From: Symbiodinium microadriaticum
Taxonomy: Eukaryota > Sar > Dinophyceae > Suessiales > Symbiodiniaceae
Assembly (NCBI GenBank): GCA_001939145.1
Contig: LSRX01000254.1
Coordinates: 650,337 to 714,336 of the forward strand
Direction: 5' to 3'
Length of the DNA stretch: 64,000 nt
The translations under genes and the position numbers were made by a program. Positions within the stretch are counted from its first letter, which is position 1, and the number at the start of each line of letters is the position of its first letter. The notes beneath the pieces were generated by a model. It searched no databases. It saw only the letters and a program-made list of their open reading frames with translations, and was not told where the DNA came from. Positions 30,377 to 41,900 of the stretch are shown one piece after another.

Positions 30377-31570
30377 GCAGCAGCCCCAGTAGAATCGGCC
30401 AAAGTGCAGCAAGTGGGACTGGAGTAGTGAGGGGCTAGACTCTCTGAGCCATCAGCAGTTTCACCTCGCGCTTGCGATGGGCACTTCCCTGAAGCATCTT
30501 GGAATCTGAACGACCACCCTACAGTATCTTTCCCTGCCCATCTTTGCGGAGAACGTGCAGTTTGCAGTTTGTTTGCCTTCAGCTTGATGCCGCGTGTCGC
30601 TGCTTTCGAGCCGTTGACCTGCATATTCTGTCTGTAGCTGCATCAAAGTGAAGGCTGTAGCGGCCGGAGTAGACTGAGTGGATTCTTTAATGTGGCTTGG
30701 AATTTGTTTGGGTTGTTTTGGGCATCTTGTCTTGCGAGTTGCATCATTGTCTACTCCGGCGTCCTTCGAGACTCCCTCCTGTACGCTCTGTGGATTTTTT
30801 GATGAGAGGGGGGGTCCGAAAGCTCGTCCGTACTAGGACTCACACGTCGTGAGCTGGTGAGCGTTGAAAGTCCTTTGCAGGGAGGCACGAGCAGAGCAAA
30901 GGAAAGAGAGGGAGCGAGGCAGGGAGGGAGGTAGGTGGAGACTGTTTCAGCTCTTACTTTCCAGGCTCAGCTTCTGGAGGGCAAGGCCTCAAAGGCTCCG
31001 ACACATCCGAGCCTGCCACCTCGACACTCGGCCATAGGAGTTTGGGATGCCGTGGTTGAGCTTGAGAAGCGTGGGCGTGGATATGATAAGTCTTAAGGTG
31101 CAGACCCAGGGTCGCAAGCCCCGAGACTTTCGGTTTTAGCACGTGCGCTCTTGGACCTCGACCTTGAATACTTTGAACTTGCAGCCGGCAAGGGATCTCT
31201 GGGCCCGGCATAGTGGAGTCGGGCACCTCCGAGAAGCCTGGCTTGCAAAAGCAGTGAAGGTCAAAGGGTGAGAATGAAATCCGAGAGGGTTTCGACCGGC
31301 ATGACGGCCTTGAGTGCTACCACCACTAAGTTTTGTCTGTGCAAAGGTCTCCTTGCAGCGCACTTTCTGCTGCGTTTACAAGCGCTGGCGGGCAGAGTAT
31401 CGAGCAGTGTTTTGCTGTGGCCGAACATGTCCCTATCAGCAAAGAAACCGAAAGATGATACCGAGGAAGCCAAGCAGCAACACCTCTGCAGCAACACCGC
31501 GTGACGGACGCATGCAGTCCCGGAGCAAGCGACTCTCCCTAGGCTGGAAGAGGGAAGGTTCAGGAGTTTA
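30377..31570. other. 3' flank of the light-harvesting gene; no further gene called
   Basis: No AATAAA signal, as usual in dinoflagellates. Purine-rich GGAGG tracts lie near 30890-30940. A + frame at 31268-31504 has protein-like composition near its end (MSLSAKKPKDDTEEAKQQ) but no splice partner was found. Confidence 0.4.
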
Positions 31571-31664
31571 GGTCTAGGTAGCAGCGACTCAACCAGGACA
31601 GAAACCTCTTGTTTCTGTCCTGGTTGAGTCGCTGCAAACCAGATGCAAAAAGGTCTAGGTAGCA
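31571..31664. mobile_element. Perfect 25-bp hairpin flanked by 13-bp direct repeats
   Basis: Arms 31581-31605 and 31611-31635 are perfect inverted complements with a five-base loop (CTCTT). The unit lies between two identical copies of GGTCTAGGTAGCA (31571-31583 and 31652-31664), and an A-run (GCAAAAA) stands just before the second copy. Direct repeats plus a 3' A-run resemble a retroposed insertion with target-site duplication. No coding capacity. Confidence 0.6.
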
Positions 31665-31843
31665 TGATTTGAAGCTTTTTTCAGCAGCCCGGGCGTCACA
31701 TCATATTTCCGGTAGATGCCCACTTGGAAACATGGGCACCCTCGCTTGGAGCCACGGGAGAAACGTTTGAGGGTCATGCACTTCCAGTGCTTCGCACACA
31801 CCCAAGAAGCCGAAGGTTCTTTGGTTGGTTTGCTTCTACTCAC

Positions 31844-31959
31844 ATCGCTCTCCCGGCCTGAATAATCACGGGAGTCTGGGTGTAGGTTTTAGGCTCATGC
31901 CGGAGGCAGCAAAGAGCCTCCAGCCGCCGGCGGGCCTCGTTCGCACTCGGCACAAGCTC
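31844..31959 (-). CDS. Candidate minus-strand exon, unknown protein
   Basis: A 38-codon open stretch plus two bases between GGATCCTGCAG and a perfect GTGAGT donor (31843-31838). It reads ELVPSANEARRRLEALCCLR, then HEPKTYTQTPVIIQAGRA, first helix-like, then strand-like. A neighbouring minus-strand frame at about 32228-32375 (RRLRRITGTSTVAALRKDEE) may be another exon of the same gene, in uncertain phase. Family unknown. Confidence 0.38.
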
Positions 31960-34661
31960 CTGCAGGATCCATCTCCATGGCGAAGTTTTTGGCTTCGCAG
32001 CAGCTCGCCTGAAAGTTGGCATCGGGGATGCAGTACCAACTGGGAATCTGACCCTGGTGACGGGACCTGCGAACAAGTCGGGGTGCATTGGTTTAGCGGC
32101 GGAAGTCCAAGAACCAGGAGATCTTGGACTGAGGGAATGCTACAACAGCACTTAGCTCCGGGAAAACAGTTACTTCCTGTGCGAAGTGTTGTCGTCGCTC
32201 CCGTGCGCCCACGAAACGAGCGATGCATCAACTCGACAGCTGGCCTCCCAGGAATGCGCTCTCTTCGTCCTTCCGAAGCGCTGCGACTGTGGACGTGCCA
32301 GTGATCCTGCGCAGCCTTCTGTCCCGTGGCCTCCTGTCCAGTGTCTTGGACTGCTTTGGGTCGTCTGGAAGCGAGAAGCTCTTCGGTCTTAAGTAAATCG
32401 ACGGGCTTGCAAGGCCAAGCACGACCCCAGCCAGGTGCAACAATACTGAAGCTCATTGCTAAAACCCAGAGCACGCAAACCAAAGCCCCTGCTGCATATC
32501 CAAAGGCCGACCGCACAGCTCGCCCTTCTCTGCAGAGCTGGGTCGCAGTTCGGATCTCGAGGCCGGGATGGAGTGTTCCGTCTTGCTCGTTTCCACAATG
32601 TGAGTCCGTTCTGTCTAAGCGGTACATTGGCATTTTCTTGTTGTTGCACATATCGAGTACCATGCCAAGCCGTCTTCAGGCAATGACCACACAGAAAGCA
32701 GGGGTGACACGCGAGCGACTGGAGCTAGAAACATACGAATTGAACCAGGTGGACTTACGTGTCATTGGGCCTTGCTTCGTCGGTCAAGTGTCGTGATTTC
32801 CGACAGGCCATTCACAACTGGCTCGCAAGCTTCTTGGACCATCGTTCTGAGTGGGGCAACTGTTTTGGGATGCTCAGGGCTTGCGCGGGCGCAAGCCTAC
32901 GAGTGCACGGCTCGAAGATGATGAAAGTCGACTATTACAAATTACAAAGCTGGCAGCATGGATGTGGCGTCCGTCCTTAAGCACTCTCCGCTCTTCGTTT
33001 GTTTAGTGCACAATGGCTCGGGATGTTGCTTTGTAAAGCTGTTCATGATCGAAGCGAGAAGAAGCCCGGTGTAGGCATCCAGAGACACAGAATGATTTCA
33101 AAAAGTACCACGGATGACCCCGAGAGCAGAAGTCATCTTTCTCCGAGATTGTTCTGGAAGCTTCTTGACTGTCAAGGGAAAAGCCTTCACCAACCTTGCA
33201 GACTCCTGAACACTGCGCCTTGAATGCTGCGCCAATTCTGGGCTGTCTTTTCTCATTGCGAGGTGCCATGCCGAGCCTTCGAATCCGCTGTGTGCTGCGT
33301 GTGGAGTGCAGTGGAGCAGCAGCTGCAGCATACAGCAGTGCTTCTTGGCAAAGAAGACTGCATGCCGCGAAGCCTCTCCCGTCTCTCTCCCCGACGCCAA
33401 GAAGCCTTTGAGCATGTATGAAGAGTACGTAACTCTCATAACTCCAAGAAGTTAAGGAAGTTTAATTTAGGAAAGTTCAAGTGGGTTCGTTGTGGGATCC
33501 TGAGCACCTGAGCTTGTGGAGCTTAGTTACACAGATCTCCAGTACACTTTGGGCCAATCTTAACAGACGTTTCTAACGTAAAACTGTTGACAGATATATT
33601 TACCAGCGCATGATCAGCACAAAAAAGTTGCGATGGACTTTTGTCAACCCGGCATCCTAGCAAGCGCGCGTCAGGTTTCCTCCACCTTGGGGCCAGAGAG
33701 ACTGCTTTGGCATGGAGCTTCGGCACTTTAGTACAGAAGGGAATCCTGACTCCCAGCGACTGGAATAATTGAACTTGCTGTCGTGTCGGTAGCATGCATG
33801 TGAATTTGCTCGCTCAGCAATGCTGCAGGAGGCAAAAACCGACTGACGTCTTGCCGGTGCAGAATTCTAGCTAAAGTCAAGGGCCTTTATCAAATGTCAG
33901 TCAAGTGATGAACCAAGCTTGTTCAGGGAGAGTGAGGAACGTACTGGGTCTTCACATTTCTTCAGCTGCAGCTTGTCTGTATCTGGTCCATCCAGACACA
34001 ATTGGGCCACAACTTTCGTCGCGGTCAGAGAGCTCGGTACCAAGCAGGTCGTGCCCCAAGACGATCATGGCGGATTTGCTCCGGTGGTCGTATGATGTAT
34101 TGCTTGCAGCTATGAAGGGCTAACCAGTCAGCACAGCTCAGCAATCACAGTGGCTGTTTCTACTATGCTTATGTGAGTACCCATGTGCGTTCATCTTTCT
34201 ACCTACAAGCTGATCCTTGAAGGATCCTGTGCAGTGCGGTCGCGAAGATTTTGTGACCAGTAATTCTTGTTGTCCGCCGTGCCGTTGACATACACGAACG
34301 GCACAGGAACGTCCTGGGACTGCGCACCGCGGCTGGCAGCTAGGGATGTTTGTGTCGAGAGTGTGCGTGCATGACGGTGGCCGGACCTTCCCTGCATAGG
34401 TCACTTCTAATCATGCCCCAAGCTGCCACTCCACTGGTTGGATACGCTGTCATGTTGAGGCTTCCGTCAAAAAGGCCACCAGGAAGACACATTGGGTCAG
34501 TGATTCATTCATCGAGACTGAGAGACAACTCTTAAAGATATGATCAGTTTCCAGAATGCTGTCACCGTTTTTCTTGTTTCTACACCGTTCCTTTCATGAT
34601 CATGTACGCGTTACTGGTTCTGCGCATCCCAGTCCCAATGCTGCAGTACAGGACGTAGCGC
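31960..34661. other. No recognised gene; scattered weak exon-like stretches
   Basis: Weak + strand candidates are 33270-33418 (AVEQQLQHTAVLLGKEDC, ending in a stop) and 34110-34172 (YEGLTSQHSSAITVAVSTML between TGCTTGCAG and GTGAGT). A 265-codon minus frame (31866-32663) is mostly low-quality sequence and is not called as one gene. Confidence 0.3.
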
Positions 34662-35138
34662 TTGCAAGCACACTCCGGTCCTTTGGGTCCAAAAGGTTCC
34701 CTTTCTGGCTTTCTGCCAAGGTGGGGAACATTGCCCAGAACGGTTTCAATCGTGGCTACAGCGGGCGACATGGATCAAAGTTGGGACGAGGCCAGTTGCC
34801 AGTGGGGCATCGCCACTTCCATCGAAGTCGCACAAATTCCCGAAAATGGACAACAGGTTTGCGGCATAGAAACCACAAGGTCCCCCTGTTGCTCCTTGCA
34901 CAACATCACCGCACTGGGCTGTTTGGTCGAAGAGCAGATGGAGCAAGAGCACATCAGCGGCAGCATCATCGTCACCGTCAGGAACACAGGTGGCAATCCT
35001 CGCCGCAGTACTCGCCACGTGAAGCATAACAGGTCAGAGCATAGCAACCAGAAGCATCAGCATCACACCATCCAGAAAGCAGAAAGTCATGTTTGTCAAG
35101 ATGGTCATGACAAACAGGCAAGGCCACCACCCGTGTAA
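34662..35138 (+). CDS. Candidate exon-containing reading frame, unknown protein
   Basis: The frame is open for 158 codons. Its middle has convincing protein composition: QWGIATSIEVAQIPENGQQV, then SLHNITALGCLVEEQMEQEH and ISGSIIVTVRN, a beta-strand-like close. An acceptor-like GGCTACAG precedes at about 34761 and a donor-like AACACAG/GTGGCA follows at about 34990, so the true exon is probably about 34761-34990. The ends outside that range look like chance frame. No family recognised. Confidence 0.35.
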   Translation: MQAHSGPLGPKGSLSGFLPRWGTLPRTVSIVATAGDMDQSWDEASCQWGIATSIEVAQIPENGQQVCGIETTRSPCCSLHNITALGCLVEEQMEQEHISGSIIVTVRNTGGNPRRSTRHVKHNRSEHSNQKHQHHTIQKAESHVCQDGHDKQARPPPV

Positions 35139-37695
35139 CGCAAGTATTCGTTGCGGCAAGTTTCGCCTCGGGAAGAGGCTAACAGTCAAGGCACTGACTT
35201 GAACGGCATTCAACTTCGTGATCGTGGTCAAGTAAACTCTTGCAACAAGTACCATCATCGTTCTGTGCCACTGCCATCAACAACATGGCTATGCCTAGGC
35301 CTATGCCCTATACTTTGACGCTTTTGCGCTAGAGCGGCTAGAGGTGCTCGATTCTGGACATACCGACCATAATCATCATCATCATCAGCCTGGGACTTGC
35401 ACACGTCTTTCTGTCTTGGAGTGCAGTTTCCTTGCAGCGCGACCTGGTCAGCGAAGCGGGTGGGAAAAATCATCGTCATCATCATCAGCCGGACGTTGCT
35501 AGTTGCAGTAATGGTGCCAGCAACAAAAACAGCAAAGGTAAATGGTCACGATACGTGCAACGGGGATTGACCCAACTGTAGCGAAACTGATCCTTGTGAA
35601 ATCTACGCAGGCAGTTACTTTGCAGAAGAGCCAGCCTTTGCATTGCGCTTCTGCGGGCGTCGCGAGCCCAAGGCAATCTTCCTGGCAGGCGGGTGCGTTG
35701 CTTGAGGTGCAAGGCTTAGGGTTTAGGGTTCAGGATTTCGGCTTAAGGACGAGGATCACGGCCGCCGCATGCACCTACAAACGAGGCACAACTACATGCA
35801 GGAGCATGCACGGGCACGGCGACGTGGGGGCGTAATAACGGTGTAGCTGGAGGGAGATGGTCTCAGTCTTTTCTGCCACCGTTTGCGAGGCTCCAGCTAC
35901 CACGCAAAGGGGTCAATTTTCGACCGGTCGTGTCAAAGACACTGAGCGGATCGGCCCGGGCGTTGTTGTTTTCGCAGGCAAAATATCTAAGTATGCTTAA
36001 GTGGCAATAGTTGAAAACTGCACGGCTGATAAAGCGCACTGGAACTAGCATCAGCACTTACCATGAAGACTACTGAAACGTTCTGCATGTGCAATGCAAC
36101 AACACGGCGACGACATGCGACAACAGCGGCAGCAGCAAAAGCAGCAGCAAGAACCCGAGCCACCACAACCCTGCAACTACAACGGCAAAAGCCGCAGGAA
36201 AAAGCAACGACAATAACAACAGCCAGCTTTCATCGCTAGGCAAGTACGAGTAGCAGCCCTCGATGCCATGTTCTGCTGCTGTGAAGCAGCGGATGAACAG
36301 AACGTCAGCCTCAAGTTGACTGAGGAGCAGTGCCAAGCACTGCCAGACCCAAGGACTGCTTTGAGACTACCTTGTTCCGGTCGACTTAGTCTGGGAAAGC
36401 CGTCAAACCAGTGTTCCATTCATTGCCACATTTGCTAAGCCAGCTCTTGCTCATGTCTGGGTTTTCCCTGCAGTCACTTGATGTTGTCATCCTGCGCACA
36501 AGGACGGCACGCGCTCTACAAGATGAAGCCACAACCGTCGATGCCATGTACGCCCTTGGCTTGAAGCTTCATGCAAGCTTTCTGTTTTGGGCCCTAGATA
36601 ACCAGTTGCTCTCCAGCTTTGTAGGGTTACAGCTTCCGACATTGAAGTCAATGGTTCATATTACCCGAGCCACGCTTGTCGGCAAGCTGCATCTGAAACT
36701 TGAACCGATCTGCGCGATGGCACCACTGCCACAATATGTGGATGATAAGAGGACCTCGAAGCGATCATAACACACAGCGCGCACGGCCGTTCGAGCGTGA
36801 TAACCGCAAGGACCAAGAGATGATGGCAGTCCTCGCCTTTGCAAGTTCCCCGTGTGCCCAGGTTGTGAGCCTCAGCATAGATATAAGATCACTGGAGCAA
36901 GCACGGGCACCTGGCATCGTGCTGGATGCCCCCTGGACATCATTAGCCTGTCAGTTGCATGGCTTCGGAACCTTCTAAAACCGAACTGCGTCTCGACCTG
37001 TAGCTGCTCGTTTTTCCTGAGTTGCAGGCGGTCGGTTGCGGTCGGTTACTGGCAGGGGAGGCTTTTGCTGCGCTTTGCTGGAAACCTCTAATGGAGGCTT
37101 CGTTGGCCACAAACCTGGCCCCTTCCTTCCTGTCGATAGGGCCTGGGTCAGCGGGCTTCGGAAACTGCCTAGCTCTGCGGCTAACTTAACGGAGCATAGT
37201 CCTGGGCTCGACATGATGCACCCGCGTTCCTGCAACAGTAGCCTCAGTAAACCTTCGTCATCCTACTGCAACTTTGCTCCACCTGTGCACTGTGCACAGC
37301 ACCCGACTGTTCGCACAAGGCCAGGGTTGCGGGTGGTTCAGAAGGTCAGGAATTAGCAGCGGGACCGAAGCATTGGAAGTGCCAAGCGTGATAATGTTCA
37401 ACAGTGGGTTTCAACAAGGCAGGATGCATGTTGTGTCCTGACCCCTTGCCGGCCTGAGTGAAATTCTTCGCAAACGGTCATGCCTCATCTTCTTGGCCGA
37501 GGCCACCGACTCTGAGTGTCCACTCGTCCGGAGCGTCAGAGAAGACGGACTAGCAGCAACATGGAATAGTGTGGCAGAGGAGCGGCATGGCGGTTTACTC
37601 TGACTTCAGGGCTCTACGGTCACTGAAGTTCAGCTGAAGTGCAGAAATGGCGGACAATTGCACCCAAGATGTGCCGGCGCTGCTCTTGAAATCAA
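35139..37695. other. No recognised gene
   Basis: Contains CATCAT short repeats (about 35375 and 35475), degenerate TTTAGGG-like units (35717-35735) and CAG/CAA-rich DNA near 36090-36230. A + frame after CCCTGCAG at 36472 (SLDVVILRTRTARALQDEA) is exon-like but isolated. Confidence 0.3.
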
Positions 37696-37896
37696 GTGAT
37701 GCCGAGACAGACCTGCCCAAGTCCTTGCCTCCTTGGCTTGCACCTGCTCTATGCTCACGGGCTGAAAAAGCCTCCTCTTGACAAGAGTTACAGCAAACTT
37801 CACCTTAAGTCTTTCTCGTATCAGGCAGCAGAGCATACCTTCATTGCGTCGCGCCTACACTCGTCGCAGATGTCAGACTTCCGACGAATTCACAAG
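37696..37896 (+). CDS. Unknown protein, exon A of a three-exon set
   Basis: The frame ends KSFSYQAAEHTFIASRL, then HSSQMSDFRRIHK, directly at a CACAAG/GCATAG junction, a GC-type donor in phase 0. Without the splice it stops at once. The left limit is the first in-frame start, but the real exon may begin later (about 37760); no acceptor was fixed. Family unknown. Confidence 0.4.
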
Positions 37897-37982
37897 GCAT
37901 AGCAAAGCACTAGTAAATTCGCACCTCGTTTCGCTTAAAGTCTGTGCCCCGCCTGCTGCATGACACATTGGCGTCGATGCAG

Positions 37983-38102
37983 GAGGGGCGAAGAATCCGC
38001 ACCTTCGATCACCTCGTCGAGATGAACGGCTTCCGTGGCCCAAGCCTAGAGCCCTGCCCTCCGAGACGAAGAGATTCAGCAGGGCTTCAAGGAAGAGTTT
38101 CG
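37983..38102 (+). CDS. Unknown protein, exon B of a three-exon set
   Basis: Exactly 40 codons between GTCGATGCAG and a GTAAGA donor, phase 0 at both ends. It reads EGRRIRTFDHLVEMNGFRG, then a Pro/Arg-rich part. The intron before it (37897-37982) is 86 bases, GC-AG. A second frame is also open across this exon and continues to 38191, so the reading is likely but not certain. Confidence 0.45.
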
Positions 38103-38209
38103 GTAAGAGCGTGATCTTCATGCCCGAGAAAGTCACAAGAGCTGTCCCCAACTACCCGCTGCAGAACTGCGACATGTATGCTGCCAGTAAGGTATATAGG
38201 GGAATGTAG

Positions 38210-38392
38210 CGGCATGGCCACCCTGTGGATGAAACCAAGGAAATGGCTCGGCTAATTACTCGCCGTATTCGCCCCGAAGGCCTGTGTCTGACCCTCCAAA
38301 GGCCTTTGGAACGATCCTGGGCTGCTAAAGGCGAAAAGTGCCCTGAAACTAGACCGGGGACGTCTTGTGAGGGCTTTCACTCTGGAAGATAG
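38210..38392 (+). CDS. Unknown protein, exon C (terminal) of a three-exon set
   Basis: After GGAATGTAG the frame is open for 60 codons to TAG at 38390-38392. It reads RHGHPVDETKEMARLITRRI, then RPEGLCLTLQRPLERSWAAK and a Gly/Ser tail. The intron 38103-38209 is 107 bases, GT-AG, phase 0 on both sides. Three consecutive segments in the same phase make a chance arrangement less likely, though the family is unknown. Confidence 0.45.
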   Translation, partial: RHGHPVDETKEMARLITRRIRPEGLCLTLQRPLERSWAAKGEKCPETRPGTSCEGFHSGR

Positions 38393-38591
38393 CTCGCCAT
38401 GTGCATGTTCGCCGCGGCTTCCTACTGCGCGGGAATCGACTTCGCCACTTCACCATTCTGAACAGGGTTGAAACTGCTGGTGAAGCCCAGGGGTCCTGCC
38501 GATGCTCTAGGAAGACAGCCGCGGAATAGACCTGCAATGCCTTGTCTCCTTCTAAGCTGAATAAGCAGATGATTGAGGCAACATCCTTTCT

Positions 38592-38596
<5 letters not shown>

Positions 38597-38628
<32 letters not shown>
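38597..38628. repeat. CT dinucleotide repeat
   Basis: About sixteen CT units. Confidence 0.95.
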
Positions 38629-38629
<1 letters not shown>

Positions 38630-38744
38630 GTAGGATATGGACCTGAACCACAGAGCTAAAGCAAGGGCACCCGTGCTCAAACCATTGAACTTCACATCAC
38701 ATCCAGCTTGCAGACGCGCACGTCTTACATACCTACCTACCTGT

Positions 38745-38905
38745 TTACACGCATACACACACTCACACACTACGTTACATACATACGTTACATGCATATG
38801 TTACATACATGCATGCATGCATACATACATACATACATACAGGCATACATACATACATACATACATACATACATACATGCAAACATACATACATATATAG
38901 AAAAG
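38745..38905. repeat. CATA (TATG) tetranucleotide repeat
   Basis: CATA units with CATG and CAGG variants; similar arrays occur at 25.4-25.9 and 59.5-59.8 kb. Confidence 0.95.
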
Positions 38906-41900
38906 CATAGGCATAAAGGAGGTACCTGCTTCCAAGCATGTGCCATGTGCAACGATTCGGAACCACGAGACTTGGTCTAAAGCTACGATGACGCCCGACC
39001 GGAGCGGGAAACTCCATCCGTCAGCTTGAGAGCCGCTGTAGACTGCAAGGCATCACAACACTATTTGAGAACAGAGGTCGTGAAAGCCATGTTTCGCTAA
39101 GGACGGGTCAGGCTTCAGCTGCCAGGGGCGTCTCTGCTGCCACAACTGTTGAGCAATGGTTGTTGGTTGTTTGTGCGGGACTCCTCCGTTGGAAGAGCAG
39201 ATGAGCAACACTGCCGTGATGAAAAATCGCAGACTACATGCATAAGCGAGCTACCACATGTGCATGGTGGCCACACTGGCCTCGTTCTGAACAAGCCACC
39301 CTTCGATTGGCTTGTGTGCGATGCAATCGTGTCTCATCCTGTTTGACTATGACTATGTGATCTATACTCTGAGGAAGTGGGTGTAACGCTCCATTACAAG
39401 AAGCTGCTCGGCTGTAGCCGACTGGATTCGGGCTTGATTTGTTTGCTGCTAGACTGTTTCATCAGGAAGCTAGAAAATGTATTATGTTGGCAGGAGTCAC
39501 TCCAAGATGTTTTCCAATCTTTCGACCTGAGTCGTAATCACGCCGAGAAAGAGAGCTGCTGAAGGCACAGCTTCGTTTCAAGGAGGCTCCCAGAAGCCCC
39601 GCACTCAGGCACGGCTGTCTTTGCCCCTGGATAGCCGAGCTCGATCCGGCTGGGCTAATGGCAAGGCCATTTTGCGGACCTGAGAGAACGTAAGCACAGA
39701 TCGATGCATAACACGTAAGGCATCTTGAAATCGAAGAGGGGGTTTCTGTGCAAGATTCAAGGCAAGATCTTATTGATCTTGAGTCCTCAACCACAGCGTG
39801 AGGGCTACAGGTGTTTGCCAATGTACTAATCGCAAGGAAGATCTCGTTGTTCCAAACGAAAGCTCGTGTTCTGTCCTGCAAGATGTCTGGCTTTTGAACT
39901 TTATCTTGCCTGAACAGTTGCTTAGTAATCATTTTGCTTTCCGCAAGCCAACCCAAAGGCGGCAAAAGCGCCGCCCCGAAACCTGCAGCTAAGGCGACAA
40001 GATTTCAACCTCTGATACGAGATGGGTCGTTTCTCATGCAGTGTAGAGCAGACTGGTCTCGCATCAGGTGGAATATGGAGAAGCCGCAAGAGAGAGTTGG
40101 CCTCCACGATCGCAGCTGGGCTCAAATGTCCATGGTATCCATCTCAAGTGGCGTTGGGGAGATTACGGTTGGTGTTGCAGATGCCAGCCGGATTGCTGCT
40201 TCTGCACAGCAGCTTTCCGGCTCTCGTGACGTAAGTGTTCTGTGCTGGTTCTGCCTGTTGGATTCACATGCTCGAGTGTTCCCGAAGGGATGGTGGCATC
40301 CTTGCCACCGCTAGGATTTATTCTCACGCACCGGGCAGGCAGGAGGTGGAAGCGGAAAGTGCGTAACTCGTAAGATGAAGCGTGCCGACTGCGAAGAGAG
40401 GCATCCTGGAAGTCAATGGCACGCGAGGCACAGGGGCTTGAGGTAGTTTCGGGGTCCCAGAGCTGCCATCGAAGGGAGGGATCCGAAGGGGAAAGCCTTG
40501 ATGAAAGGCTGCTAACCAGCCCAGTTCCGTTCTTGCCTTGAACAGATGCAAAGGGTTGAAGTCCCTGGACAGGACCTCCGTGGGTACTCATCGAGGAGGT
40601 ACAAAACTCCACGCAAAGCGTGGAATTCACTATCCTGCACTATTCAAACCACTAGGGCCTGCTAAGGCACTTTGTGCTTAGTACGACATTCCGCTCTCCC
40701 CGGCCCGGCGGCTGCAACTGAGAGAAAGTACGCTGCGCCAGCGGTCGCCGTGTCCCGGGCTGTCGGATGTTTTCCTCGCCAGCATCCATGTCTAGGCGAT
40801 GTGTTCGTACACGGACAAAGTCCCTACACTCATATTGGTCTCACAGGAGGACTTTTATAATGCAAAAGCCCTGGCAATGCCTGGCAAGTAGCCGTGGTAC
40901 CTTCTGAGAGGCCTGGAGGCCTCCATACGCCACGCTTTTCCGGGTAGAGGATAGAGTTCTTTTCTTCTTCAGATCCGGAAGAAGCAGCAAGTGGCCCCGC
41001 CTGGGATGCCACCTGGTTACGAGCTGGGTGGAATGATGTCCGACTCATACATGGCTTTCAGCATCAGCAGACAGACTTGTTGCTGGCAGTGAAGCCATGG
41101 CTCTCTGTTTCTGCATAGGTGGACGAATGCATTCCACAGCTCAGGTGTTTCACAGCGCTGTGTTGGCCGTGAAAGCCATTCTGAACTATTCTTGATAGTG
41201 ATAGTCGTCACAGTCTGAGACGGGATTATCAGGGGCCGGGTATCCCCGACGGCTTTTGGCCTCAGACCTCCAGGGCAACCTATTGCTGGCACACGCTGGC
41301 GCGCGAAGGCTGCACTGTTCTGATTCATCCGGGGGCGATGGGCCCTCCACCAACCGTTCATCTATATAAGGGGCATTGCTTAGAGTCTGAGAGGTGAAGG
41401 GCCCATAAGTCTCCAGACTGGGACTCCAGGTTTCCGGCCTGGAAAGCGCCAGGCAGCACAGAAGACACAGTCCATGCGTTACTCCTGAGCTGCCGCGCTT
41501 GAGAAGATGGCAGGCTTGCAATAGCCGGGAAGTTGCATTAGATCTGGGAGGATTAGCTGCTTAGCTCATGTCGAGACCTGGCTAAGTAGAGGGGCAGGTG
41601 TGTTTGACGGTGACAGAGACATGCAGACGACTTGATGCAGGTGTCAGGTTCCCACTTGGCAAAGTACGACCTCAGATATTGCGGCAATCTTGCTGTGCTA
41701 CCTTACGGCTCGGAGCAAGGCATGAGGCGTGCAAGCCTTTGCGCACCACTGTAGGCTGAGCCCAAGTCACATGGCGCTCAAGGAGCAAACTCAAGGCTAA
41801 GCTGGTCCAAGTGTGAGAGCATGGAGCAAGCTGCTCCAGGACAATCCTCATCATTTCCCAGTAACAGGGTCCCGACCTGGAGGGCTTCATAACGAGGCAT

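Noticed and set aside
29174..30412. 412-codon minus-strand frame opposite the light-harvesting gene
   Set aside because: It is the mirror of a GC3-rich real gene; composition is His/Val/Leu-rich with no motif, and the + frame has clear helices.
31581..31635. microRNA precursor
   Set aside because: A 5-base loop and 25-bp perfect stem of 55 bases is shorter than usual precursors; an insertion origin explains the flanking repeats better.
31866..32663. 265-codon minus-strand frame as one gene
   Set aside because: Most of it is poor composition; the splice-bounded 31844-31959 segment uses another frame.
36700..36770. Tyr-Val-Asp-Asp as a reverse transcriptase box
   Set aside because: No surrounding polymerase motifs; the same tetrapeptide by chance also occurs inside the light-harvesting protein.
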